From the NCBI GenBank assembly GCA_030754715.1, contig JASLZV010000078.1:1-7525 (forward strand): a stretch of DNA of 7,525 nucleotides, in the 5' to 3' direction. Shown here piece after piece: positions 1 through 6,580 of the stretch. Under the pieces are notes generated by a model that did not search any database, was not told the origin of the DNA, and saw only the letters and a program-made list of their open reading frames with translations. A program made the translations under genes and the position numbers. Position 1 is the first letter of the stretch; each line of letters starts with the position of its first letter. The DNA comes from Phycisphaerae bacterium (GTDB lineage: Bacteria; Planctomycetota; Phycisphaerae; SM23-33).

Positions 1-48
1 TACGCGACGCCGCGAGTCGCTACAATTCCATCACTTCCAACCGGTATT

Positions 49-1215
49 ATGAAATCGAACCATCGAAAATTCCTGATATTAGCCGTCAAGCTCTCGGTTG
101 CCGTGGCTCTGATGGCCTGGGTGCTGAACAGGACGCACTGGAACGACTTCATCCGTACGCGGGACGGCCAGACGTATCCTGTGATTTCTGGCGGCCACGG
201 CGAGGGGGAATGGCAGGTCCGTACCGGTATGTTATGGTGGAGCGGGCAGCGCACCTTAGCGACTGCCGATCTAGAGCCAGTAGGCGAGCAGGCCGGTGTC
301 GTGCGCCGCCCCGGCTTTGCTTCGAGCATTCGGGGGATTCGCGTGGGCTTGCTGGCCGCAGCAGGGGTCGGATGGCTGGCGGCGCTGTTTGTAATCACGA
401 TTCGATGGTGGCTGCTGCTTCGCATCCAGGATATCCGCATCAGCCTGTGGGAGGCGATTCGGCTGTCGTTCCTGGGCCAGTTCTTCAACCTTGTCGTACC
501 TGGGACGGTGGGAGGCGACCTGGTAAAGGCGTATTATGCAGCGAAGCATACGCCGCGCAAGGCGGCTGTGCTGTTAAGCGTGTTTGTGGACCGGCTCCTT
601 GGTCTGGCGGAGTTGACCTTAATTGCGTCCCTGGCGCTGGCCGTGGCCTTGGCTACCGGTCTGGGCAACTGGGCCGACCCTATGATGAAGAGTTGTGCAA
701 CGGCAGTGGGGGTGGCGGTTGCTATGCTGGCTTTCGTGGTGGTTGTTATGCTCAGTGTGCGCCTACGAAACGTACTGCATCTCCAGAAGTTCTACCGCCG
801 CCTACGCATAGCCCACCAGATATCCGCCGCCGGCGATGCTGTGCGCCTGTATCGGCGGCGTTGGCGGCACTTGGCACGGGCTATCGTCTGGACGATTGGC
901 GCGCCGTTTATGTGGGTGGCCTCGGCGGCCCTGGTCGGGCAAAGCCTTGCACTGGAGGTCTCGTGGCACGAATATTTTCTGTACATCCCGCTGATTTACA
1001 TTATTGGTGCCGTGCCGCTGACCCCTGGCGGGGTGGGATGGATCGAGAACCTGTATCTGGCCTTCTTTGTAGTGGCCAACCCAAGTGGCGTGCTGGCCTT
1101 TGCGCTTTTGGCCAGGCTGATACCGATGTTTTGGGCCCTACCGGGCGTGGTGGTAGCCTTTACGGGCCCGCGAACTCCGGAAGCCCGTGCCATGCAGGCG
1201 GAACTTGGGATGTGA
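49..1215 (+). CDS. Flippase-like LPG-synthase transmembrane-domain protein
   Basis: Predicted inner-membrane protein of 388 residues in the lysylphosphatidylglycerol-synthase TM (flippase-like, UPF0104) family. Members are thought to move or handle lipid-linked substrates; the substrate here cannot be told. Visible signs are a first membrane helix at about residues 8-26, a second at about 98-122 and further hydrophobic helices to the C-terminus. The family motif FNLVVPGTVGGD lies at 146-157, followed by a basic/aromatic stretch, and the second motif PLTPGGVGWIE at 323-333. There is no C-terminal aminoacyl-transferase domain, so it is not a full MprF. Residues 27-96 form a roughly 70-residue polar loop between helices 1 and 2, longer than in typical members. 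The ATG at 49 places helix 1 directly after a short basic N-terminus; no Shine-Dalgarno is visible. Family call is firm, function is not. Confidence 0.9.
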   Translation: MKSNHRKFLILAVKLSVAVALMAWVLNRTHWNDFIRTRDGQTYPVISGGHGEGEWQVRTGMLWWSGQRTLATADLEPVGEQAGVVRRPGFASSIRGIRVGLLAAAGVGWLAALFVITIRWWLLLRIQDIRISLWEAIRLSFLGQFFNLVVPGTVGGDLVKAYYAAKHTPRKAAVLLSVFVDRLLGLAELTLIASLALAVALATGLGNWADPMMKSCATAVGVAVAMLAFVVVVMLSVRLRNVLHLQKFYRRLRIAHQISAAGDAVRLYRRRWRHLARAIVWTIGAPFMWVASAALVGQSLALEVSWHEYFLYIPLIYIIGAVPLTPGGVGWIENLYLAFFVVANPSGVLAFALLARLIPMFWALPGVVVAFTGPRTPEARAMQAELGM

Positions 1216-1233
1216 CCCCTGATGGGCTATAAT
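1205..1233 (+). promoter_or_regulatory. Predicted sigma70-like promoter upstream of the PilZ gene
   Basis: TTGGGA at 1205-1210 and a perfect TATAAT at 1228-1233 are separated by 17 bases, the ideal spacing. The -35 box overlaps the last codons of the preceding gene. Transcription would start near 1240, giving a leader of about 155 bases before the GTG start of the PilZ gene. The -10 match is strong and the -35 match is 4 of 6; this is a sequence prediction only. Confidence 0.6.
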
Positions 1234-1316
1234 AGTTCTTGAACAATATGTTGGGCTCTGCCGCCTGCGCTGTGGTTTTATATGTTCGGCGCGTATCGTA
1301 TTTCAAATGAAGATAT

Positions 1317-1335
1317 TCCGAAAAACGTCCGAAAA
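1317..1335 (+). repeat. Tandem 8-bp direct repeat TCCGAAAA, 11-base period
   Basis: TCCGAAAA occurs at 1317-1324 and again at 1328-1335 with ACG between them, so the copies sit one helical turn apart on the same face of the DNA. It lies in the leader between the predicted promoter at 1205-1233 and the PilZ start. It could be a tandem protein-binding site, or chance in an A-rich stretch. Confidence 0.35.
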
Positions 1336-1363
1336 GAAATCAGGGCAAGGAACGATTGTATCT

Positions 1364-1377
1364 CACGTAATTACGTG
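1364..1377. promoter_or_regulatory. Perfect 14-bp palindrome CACGTAATTACGTG, candidate operator
   Basis: CACGTAATTACGTG is perfectly self-complementary and ends 20 bases before the GTG start of the PilZ gene. With single-base shifts, flanking ATC (1360-1362) and GAT (1380-1382) extend the symmetry. There is no loop and no T-run, so it does not look like a terminator; a site for a dimeric regulator is the simplest reading. No regulator for it is encoded in the window. Confidence 0.45.
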
Positions 1378-1397
1378 TTGATCGGGCAGGGAAGACT

Positions 1398-2150
1398 GTG
1401 GCGAGATTACAGGAATTAACCCACCAGCAGATGGACGAGGCTATTGCAGCCGCTACCGAGCGACAGGTTCCCGTTACCGTCACCGTGCGCACAGAGAAAA
1501 GCTGGATCAACCTTCAAAGCAAACTCTTGGCCCCACGGGGCGAGCATATGTTGCTGGCGGCGCCCAAGATGCGTGAAGGTGAGGTGCCTCCTGAGATCAG
1601 GCCGGCAGAGAAACTAGGTCTGAGTTTCAAACTGAAGCACCACAAGCATATTCTTGCCGTTACCGCTGTCGGCACCGACACGGTGAACGGCCCCGAGGAA
1701 GGACCGGAAGTCCTGGAAGTGTGCTGGCCCACGCGGATGCACCGCTTACAGCGTCGTGCGTACCTGCGTGCGGAAGTCCCGGCTGGGCGGGTTGTGAGGG
1801 TGTCCTTCTGGCTGGGGGGATGTGAGGATGAGCCCACCGGTGGCGCCCTTGACCGACCCGTGTGGTCGGCTCGCGTGACAAACATCAGCGCCGGCGGGTT
1901 CCAAGCCGTTGCTAAGCCCGACCAGGTCTGGGATCTGGACATCGGCGAAACGGTGGGCGTGAGGCTGGCCTTTGAGGCTGGAAGCGAGTCGGTCTACGCT
2001 GACGCCCAGTTACGTCACTTGGATGAAGTCGAAGGGCGGATACTGCTGGGGTTCCAGTTCCTCGGTCTGGCCCAGGACCGCAAAGGGCGCGAGGTGCTTC
2101 AGTTGGTTTCCGCCAAGGTTGTCGAATACCAGCATAGCCGGAACGTCTAA
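1398..2150 (+). CDS. PilZ-domain protein (predicted c-di-GMP receptor)
   Basis: Cytoplasmic protein of 250 residues with a YcgR-like arrangement: an N-terminal beta-rich region (about 1-110) followed by a PilZ domain (about 116-245). The c-di-GMP-binding signature is intact: the RxxxR motif is R120-AYL-R124 in the segment RLQRRAYLR, and the (D/N)xSxxG motif is N162-I-S-A-G-G167. By family knowledge such proteins bind cyclic di-GMP and control motility, exopolysaccharide or secretion through partner proteins; the partner is not identifiable here. No transmembrane segment is seen. The start is a GTG, supported by an AGGGA-type Shine-Dalgarno at 1388-1392, five bases upstream. The methyltransferase gene begins 40 bases after its stop, so the two may share a transcript from the promoter at 1205-1233. 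Confidence 0.88.
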   Translation: MARLQELTHQQMDEAIAAATERQVPVTVTVRTEKSWINLQSKLLAPRGEHMLLAAPKMREGEVPPEIRPAEKLGLSFKLKHHKHILAVTAVGTDTVNGPEEGPEVLEVCWPTRMHRLQRRAYLRAEVPAGRVVRVSFWLGGCEDEPTGGALDRPVWSARVTNISAGGFQAVAKPDQVWDLDIGETVGVRLAFEAGSESVYADAQLRHLDEVEGRILLGFQFLGLAQDRKGREVLQLVSAKVVEYQHSRNV

Positions 2151-2190
2151 GCGAGGGAGCGGTAGAAGAACCGAAGGCCGCCGCTCAAAT

Positions 2191-2718
2191 ATGAGCCCCA
2201 AGAGTCCCGAAGACCTCCACTACGCTACGTGGCCCACCGCCTGGGGCCACATGGGAGCCGTCGCCGGCACCAAAGGTCTGCGACGTGTGGTCTTGCCGCA
2301 CTACCAGAGTAACGACCTTAAAGCTCTGCTGGCATGGCATCACCCTGGTGCGGTTCTTAACGAGGAACCCTTCCTTCGTTTCATCGAATTGGCCCGTGAA
2401 TATTTTAATTCTCGGACGGTGGATTTTTCGGAAGTCCTCTGCGACCTGCCGAGAGGTGAGAGTTTTACCGGGAAGGTCCTCCGCGCCTGCCGGGAGATTC
2501 CTTACGGCCAAACGTGGGCCTATTCTCAATTAGCCTCGGCCATCGCGCGTCCGGACTCTGCCAGGGCCGTCGCCACAGCCTTGAGCAAAAACCACATACC
2601 CCTGGTGATTCCCTGCCACCGGGTCATTTACGCCGACGGCCGACCAGGCGGATTCAGCGCGGAAGGCGGAGCCGAACTCAAGTACCGCATGCTCCAACTC
2701 GAGGCGGGCGGGAATTAG
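2191..2718 (+). CDS. ogt: Methylated-DNA--[protein]-cysteine S-methyltransferase
   Basis: Suicide DNA-repair protein of 175 residues that removes the methyl group from O6-methylguanine (and more weakly O4-methylthymine) onto its own cysteine. The active-site motif is PCHRVI at 141-146 with acceptor Cys142. Upstream is the conserved DNA-binding helix-turn-helix and asparagine region: IPYGQTWAYSQLA at 103-115, the RAVATAL segment (arginine-finger region) at 125-131, and Asn134. Downstream, GGFSAEGGAELKYRMLQLE (153-171) is the usual C-terminal signature. Residues 1-90 form the ribonuclease-like N-terminal domain. Length and domain order fit the Ogt class; there is no AdaA-type zinc or AraC domain. 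The frame is open further upstream, but that overlaps the PilZ gene; 2191 is the only in-frame start after the PilZ stop. No close Shine-Dalgarno is seen, so coupling to PilZ translation is possible. Confidence 0.94.
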   Translation: MSPKSPEDLHYATWPTAWGHMGAVAGTKGLRRVVLPHYQSNDLKALLAWHHPGAVLNEEPFLRFIELAREYFNSRTVDFSEVLCDLPRGESFTGKVLRACREIPYGQTWAYSQLASAIARPDSARAVATALSKNHIPLVIPCHRVIYADGRPGGFSAEGGAELKYRMLQLEAGGN

Positions 2719-2844
2719 ACCCAACGGCCGCACATCTTGCAGGATGTTCCAGAGACGACGGCTACAACACATCATTGCTTCAGGTGTGCCTCCTTTGGTA
2801 ACGTGTCTGTTGGCATTGAGACTTTATGATGATCGTAGGGACCT

Positions 2845-4932
2845 ATGGCCAAGACGCTAACTTACAAAATACTCCAGGAACACCTGTTGTCTGGTCGGCT
2901 CGAACCTGGCAGTGAGATCGGTATCCGCATAGACCAGACCCTCACGCAGGACGCCACCGGCACAACTGCTTTCCTTCTGCTGGAGGCCATGGAAGTACGG
3001 TGGGTCAAGACTGAACTGTCGGTCAGTTACGTGGACCACAACATGGCCCAGTTCGGCCCAGAAAACCATAACGATCACCTCTACCTCGGGAGTATCGCCG
3101 CGAAGGTTGGGGCGTATTACTCACGCCCGGGCAACGGCATTTGCCACCAGGTACATCTAGAGCGGTTCGGCCGCCCGGGCCGTACCCTCCTGGGCAGCGA
3201 CTCCCATACGCCCACTGGGGGCGGTATTGGAATGATCGCCATCGGCGCAGGTGGGCTTGATGTCGCCGTTGCGATGGGTGGCGGGGCGTTTTACATCATC
3301 TGCCCGCAGGTCATCGGCGTCCGATTGCAAGGGCGCCTGCGCCCATGGGTGGCGGCCAAGGACATCATCTTGCGGCTTCTGAGTATCCTGACCACCCGGG
3401 GCAACGTGGGGTGTGTAGTGGAGTATTTTGGCCGGGGCGTGGCATCACTACCGGTTCCGGCCCGTGCCACCTGTGCCAATATGGGCGCCGAACTCGGTGT
3501 GACAACCAGCGTCTTTACGTCCGACGAGACCACACAGCAGTTTCTGCGGGCACAAGGCCGCGGCGACCAGTACGTTCCATTGGCCGCTGACGAAGGGGCA
3601 GAGTACCACCGCATCACAAAGCGGCTCCACAGCGAACGGGATGCCGCCACCATTGAAAACATCCGCAGCTACTGTGACGGTGTTGAGGTCTCTCAGCCCG
3701 ATGCCGACGGGTGGATGAAAATAGCTTTCGCCCACGTGGTAATCGACTTGGACGAACTGGTGCCGTTGGCCGCCCAGTCGCCCGGTCCCGACAACATCCA
3801 CACCGTAGCCAAACTGGCTGGCAAGAAAGTCAATCAGGTCGTCATCGGCTCGTGCACCAATTCCAGTTTCCAGGACCTGATGTTGTGCGCAGCCGTGTTG
3901 AAGGGTCGAACCGTTCACCCGGACGTGGAGTTGGGCATTGCCCCCGGCAGCAGGCAGGTCCTTGCAATGCTGGCCGAAAACGGGGCGATGTCGGAACTTG
4001 TGCGGGCCGGCGCGCGCATTCTCGAAACTGCCTGTGGGCCTTGTATAGGGCAGGGATTCAGCCCGGCTGAAGGCGCCGTTAGTTTGCGGACGTTCAATCG
4101 CAACTTCACCGGACGCACGGGCACCGAGAGTGATACGGTCTACTTGGTATCATCGGAAACGGCCGTCGCTGCAGCCATCACCGGACAGATTACCAGTCCG
4201 GCCGATCTGGAGCCCATGGGCGTGAAGTATCCTGTCATCGCGGCACCCCGAAAGTTCCTTCTGGATGACAGCATGGTTATCCCACCTGAGCCTCAGGAGA
4301 CCGCCTGTGGTGTGGAAATCATCCGCGGATCGACCGTTGTCAAGCCGCCTGGCGGTCAGAGGCTGCCTGATCCGCTCGAGGCCGCCGTGATCATAAAGGT
4401 GGGCGACAAGATCACCACCGACCATATCATGCCCGCCGGACCACTGCTGAAGTACCGCTCCAACGTTCCACGATACGCCAGGTATGTCTTCGGTTGTTTC
4501 AACGAGGACAGCAGAGATACGTTTGCCGACCGAGCGCTGGCAATAAAAGCTACCGGACGGAAGGGCGTGATCGTAGCCGGCGATAGCTACGGACAGGGAT
4601 CTTCCCGCGAACACGCTGCCCTTTGCCCAATGTACCTGGGTATTGCTGTGGTGATCGCCAAGGCCGTCGAACGTATCCACCATGCCAATTTGGTGAACTT
4701 CGCAATCCTTCCGCTGGTGTTTGGGGATCCGGCCGACTATGACCGAATCCATTCCGGCGACGAACTGATAGTTCTCGACACCGCTGGGACAATCGAATTG
4801 GCCCAGACCGTTACCGTAACAAACACCACAAAGGGCTTTGATTTTATCTGCAACGTTCGGCTGGCACCACGTCAGCGAGATATTCTCGCTGCTGGTGGAT
4901 TGCTGAACTACACCCGCCTGAGCCGGAAATAG
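2845..4932 (+). CDS. acn: Aconitate hydratase, Aquifex-type single chain
   Basis: Cytoplasmic [4Fe-4S] enzyme of 695 residues that interconverts citrate and isocitrate through cis-aconitate in the TCA cycle. All hallmark motifs are present in order: IDQTLTQDATGTT near 29-41; GSDSHTPTGGG at 117-127; GSCTNSS at 335-341; ACGPCIG at 396-402; TFNRNFTGRTGT after about residue 415; GDKITTDHI at 520-528; and GDSYGQGSSREH at 579-590 in the swivel domain. The three cluster ligands are Cys337, Cys397 and Cys400. The catalytic and swivel halves are fused in one chain, unlike the split LeuC/LeuD enzymes. The pattern best matches the Aquifex-type aconitases (about 640-690 residues), not the roughly 900-residue AcnA. 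Homoaconitase is a less likely alternative because no lysine- or leucine-pathway gene is nearby. The ATG has AGGGA at 2837-2841, closer than usual. I found no convincing promoter in the 126 bases upstream. Confidence 0.95.
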   Translation: MAKTLTYKILQEHLLSGRLEPGSEIGIRIDQTLTQDATGTTAFLLLEAMEVRWVKTELSVSYVDHNMAQFGPENHNDHLYLGSIAAKVGAYYSRPGNGICHQVHLERFGRPGRTLLGSDSHTPTGGGIGMIAIGAGGLDVAVAMGGGAFYIICPQVIGVRLQGRLRPWVAAKDIILRLLSILTTRGNVGCVVEYFGRGVASLPVPARATCANMGAELGVTTSVFTSDETTQQFLRAQGRGDQYVPLAADEGAEYHRITKRLHSERDAATIENIRSYCDGVEVSQPDADGWMKIAFAHVVIDLDELVPLAAQSPGPDNIHTVAKLAGKKVNQVVIGSCTNSSFQDLMLCAAVLKGRTVHPDVELGIAPGSRQVLAMLAENGAMSELVRAGARILETACGPCIGQGFSPAEGAVSLRTFNRNFTGRTGTESDTVYLVSSETAVAAAITGQITSPADLEPMGVKYPVIAAPRKFLLDDSMVIPPEPQETACGVEIIRGSTVVKPPGGQRLPDPLEAAVIIKVGDKITTDHIMPAGPLLKYRSNVPRYARYVFGCFNEDSRDTFADRALAIKATGRKGVIVAGDSYGQGSSREHAALCPMYLGIAVVIAKAVERIHHANLVNFAILPLVFGDPADYDRIHSGDELIVLDTAGTIELAQTVTVTNTTKGFDFICNVRLAPRQRDILAAGGLLNYTRLSRK

Positions 4933-4944
4933 CAGTCAGCAGAA

Positions 4945-5475
4945 ATGACAGCCGATAGCGCCAGTGTCATCACGGTATTCGGGGCGAACAACGCGGTCGA
5001 GGCCTCTGCGGCCTACCAGGGCGCCCGCGATGTCGGGTGGGTGTTGGCCAAACTGGGTTACACCGTTGCCAATGGCGGATACGGCGGGACGATGGAGGCT
5101 TCCGCATGTGGTGCCAAGGGGGCTGGCGGGCGGACCATCGGCGTGACCTGCAAGGTCTGGAAGTCCCGCCCCAACGCCTACATCGACCGCGAGGTCAAAA
5201 CGGTGGACCTGTTCGAGCGGCTCCGAACACTCATTGACCTGGGTAGTACCGGATACGTGGCGCTGCCGGGGGCCACCGGGACACTGGTGGAACTGGCCGC
5301 CGTGTGGGAATTGGTCGGCAAGGGTATGATTGAGGATCGGCCGATTGTATGCGTAGGCCGATTTTGGCAGCCGCTGGTGGAGATGATCCGGGCCCAGCGC
5401 AGCGGGAGCGAAAAGCATATTTGCGTGGTGGACGGTCCGGGTGACTTGCCAGCGCACTTTGCCGTGGTGCGGTAA
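4945..5475 (+). CDS. LOG/SLOG-family Rossmann-fold protein
   Basis: Small cytoplasmic protein of 176 residues with the nucleotide-binding fold of the LOG (lysine decarboxylase-like, TIGR00725-like) family. Visible motifs are a first beta strand with ITVFGANNAV near 9-18, the loop NGGYGGTMEA at 43-52 (family GGGxxGLMxA), and PGATGTLVE at 108-116 (family PGGxGTxxE). Arg92 in FERLRTLI and Glu116 occupy the places of the arginine and glutamate that LOG phosphoribohydrolases use for catalysis. Known LOG enzymes release a base from nucleoside 5'-monophosphates; others in the fold only bind nucleotides, so the substrate is open. The usual second glycine of PGG is alanine here. It starts 12 bases after the aconitase stop and is probably cotranscribed with it. 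The Shine-Dalgarno is weak. Confidence 0.85.
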   Translation: MTADSASVITVFGANNAVEASAAYQGARDVGWVLAKLGYTVANGGYGGTMEASACGAKGAGGRTIGVTCKVWKSRPNAYIDREVKTVDLFERLRTLIDLGSTGYVALPGATGTLVELAAVWELVGKGMIEDRPIVCVGRFWQPLVEMIRAQRSGSEKHICVVDGPGDLPAHFAVVR

Positions 5476-5478
5476 CGC

Positions 5479-5508
5479 TTGAACCGCCCACAGGACCTGG
5501 TGTACAAT
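5479..5508 (+). promoter_or_regulatory. Predicted sigma70-like promoter for the secreted-protein/BatA-like pair
   Basis: TTGAAC at 5479-5484 and TACAAT at 5503-5508 are 18 bases apart. The boxes lie immediately after the stop of the LOG gene, and transcription would start near 5515, leaving a leader of about 50 bases. This separates the following two genes from the aconitase/LOG unit. Match quality is moderate (4 of 6 and 5 of 6). Confidence 0.5.
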
Positions 5509-5535
5509 GATATCGTGTTGGTCTCAGTGGGCAGC

Positions 5536-5545
5536 GTATCGATAC
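5536..5545. promoter_or_regulatory. 10-bp palindrome GTATCGATAC in the leader
   Basis: A perfect 10-base palindrome lies about 20 bases downstream of the predicted transcription start and 19 bases before the ATG of the secreted-protein gene. Its position fits an operator, but a palindrome this short can arise by chance. No regulator is identifiable. Confidence 0.25.
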
Positions 5546-5564
5546 CACAATCGAGTATTCCGTT

Positions 5565-6554
5565 ATGACACGAATGCTTCTTGCATTGTTTCTTGCGGTT
5601 TGCTGCTGCTATGCCGCCTTTTCGGAGGCATCCTGGGCTAATGCGGCTGAAAAACCAGCCCCGAAACCCATTGATGCCGATGTCCCCGAAAAACTCGAAC
5701 CGCTTGAGGGGCGCCCTGTGGGTGTGGTTCAGCCTCGTGGCGGGATACGCAAGCGCAAAAGGAAATCGAAACTGCCCCCCGAGGGCACGTTGGTTATCGA
5801 TCGCCTCTGCCGCATCAAAACCGATCCCAGTGGCTGGGTAATGTTGACCTTCCCGGCCGAAAAGGGCCGCAAGCGAATCCGCCCGCGATGGGCCCTGCCA
5901 AACCAGACTCTGGAGGAAATGGAAAAACTTGCCCTGCACAAGGAAAAGGTCTTGTTTCGTCTCTCAGGCGAAACAACCGTCCACGAGCACAATTGCTTCC
6001 TGCTGATTAGGCAGGTTGCCGTGGAAGAGTCTCTGCCCGCCATCGGATCGAGCGCCAAGGCTGTCGCAGCCAACACGCCCCGGCCCGCAGCGACAACCCA
6101 GCCGGCTGCAACGGCTGCGCCTGACAAGACGCCCAAGCTGGCGAAGACACGCCCGGATTCCGCGGACCTCATGCGGGAGCTTCTCAGCGAAAAGAATCCC
6201 ACGCCGGTGATTGTAACCCCGCGCAAGGCTGCCCCAGACGCATCGGAGGTCGAGTCGGTGGCGCCTGCGCCCAGGGCTGAGATCATTTTGCCGGCGCGGG
6301 GTAATATAGTCGTCGACCGACTTGTCACTATCCAGCGCACTGGGGATGCCAAATGGCGCCAGGCAACTTTTGAGGCTGACAACACACTTCGTGAGCCACC
6401 GGTACGCCTGCTGCCGTGCCGGATGTTGAAATCCGTCGAGAGGGCCCCAGCCAGAACTCGCCTGCGCATCACCGGGAAGATTACAACGTACAAGGGCAGG
6501 CGATTCCTGCTCCTGCGAAAGGCATTGCGCGAACGGCGGATGGGGCAGTTGTGA
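5565..6554 (+). CDS. Secreted protein with two copies of an unrecognised domain
   Basis: I do not recognise this 329-residue protein. It begins with a typical export signal: a short basic start, a hydrophobic core at about 4-19 and likely cleavage after ANA near residue 27. The cysteine run at 13-15 does not form a good lipobox. A proline-rich stretch with a strongly basic cluster (62-69, RKRKRKSK) follows. Residues 73-155 and 245-323 are two diverged copies of one unit of about 80 residues. Both open with Gly-x-[LI]-V-[IV]-DRL, share a central Thr-Phe and Leu-Pro, and close with Arg-[LI]-[ST]-Gly-[EK]-x-Thr and then FLL[IL]R. The pattern suggests a small beta-rich fold. An Ala/Pro/Thr-rich linker (about 157-244) joins them. 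The stop TGA overlaps a GTG that could start the BatA-like gene, so the two products may work together in the envelope. ATG 5574 is an alternative start; no Shine-Dalgarno is visible. Confidence 0.8.
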   Translation: MTRMLLALFLAVCCCYAAFSEASWANAAEKPAPKPIDADVPEKLEPLEGRPVGVVQPRGGIRKRKRKSKLPPEGTLVIDRLCRIKTDPSGWVMLTFPAEKGRKRIRPRWALPNQTLEEMEKLALHKEKVLFRLSGETTVHEHNCFLLIRQVAVEESLPAIGSSAKAVAANTPRPAATTQPAATAAPDKTPKLAKTRPDSADLMRELLSEKNPTPVIVTPRKAAPDASEVESVAPAPRAEIILPARGNIVVDRLVTIQRTGDAKWRQATFEADNTLREPPVRLLPCRMLKSVERAPARTRLRITGKITTYKGRRFLLLRKALRERRMGQL

Positions 6555-6580
6555 GGACTGGATTTCCAGTTGTCAACTTC

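Noticed and set aside
4..26. Inverted repeat GCGAC / GTCGC (4-20) and TACAAT (21-26) before the first gene
   Set aside because: The stem is short and the -35 region for TACAAT falls at the window edge, so neither a terminator nor a promoter can be supported.
1972..2190. Upstream extension of the methyltransferase reading frame to an ATG at 1972
   Set aside because: The extension lies wholly inside the 3' end of the PilZ gene and its 14-base downstream tail, has low-complexity Ser/Arg composition and does not belong to the methyltransferase fold; ATG 2191 gives the family length.
2732..2747. Small hairpin ACATC-TTGCAG-GATGT after the methyltransferase gene
   Set aside because: The stem is only 5 bp with no following T-run, so it is not convincing as a terminator.
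2825..2830. TATGAT as a -10 box for aconitase
   Set aside because: No -35 box lies at 16-18 bases, and it would leave a leader of only about 8 bases.
4150..4752. Antisense open frame (200 codons) inside aconitase
   Set aside because: It lies opposite the highly conserved aconitase swivel domain and has no independent support.
5486..5532. Inverted repeat GCCCAC / GTGGGC between the LOG and secreted-protein genes
   Set aside because: The arms are 6 bp and 35 bases apart with no T-run; too weak for a terminator.
5178..5939. Antisense open frame (253 codons) crossing the LOG and secreted-protein genes
   Set aside because: It spans two genes and a predicted promoter on the other strand and shows no family motif; it is a by-product of GC-rich codon use.
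5729..6493. Long antisense open frame (254 codons) opposite the secreted-protein gene
   Set aside because: The + strand product has a signal peptide and an internal domain duplication; the antisense product is Arg/Ser-rich with no recognisable motif.
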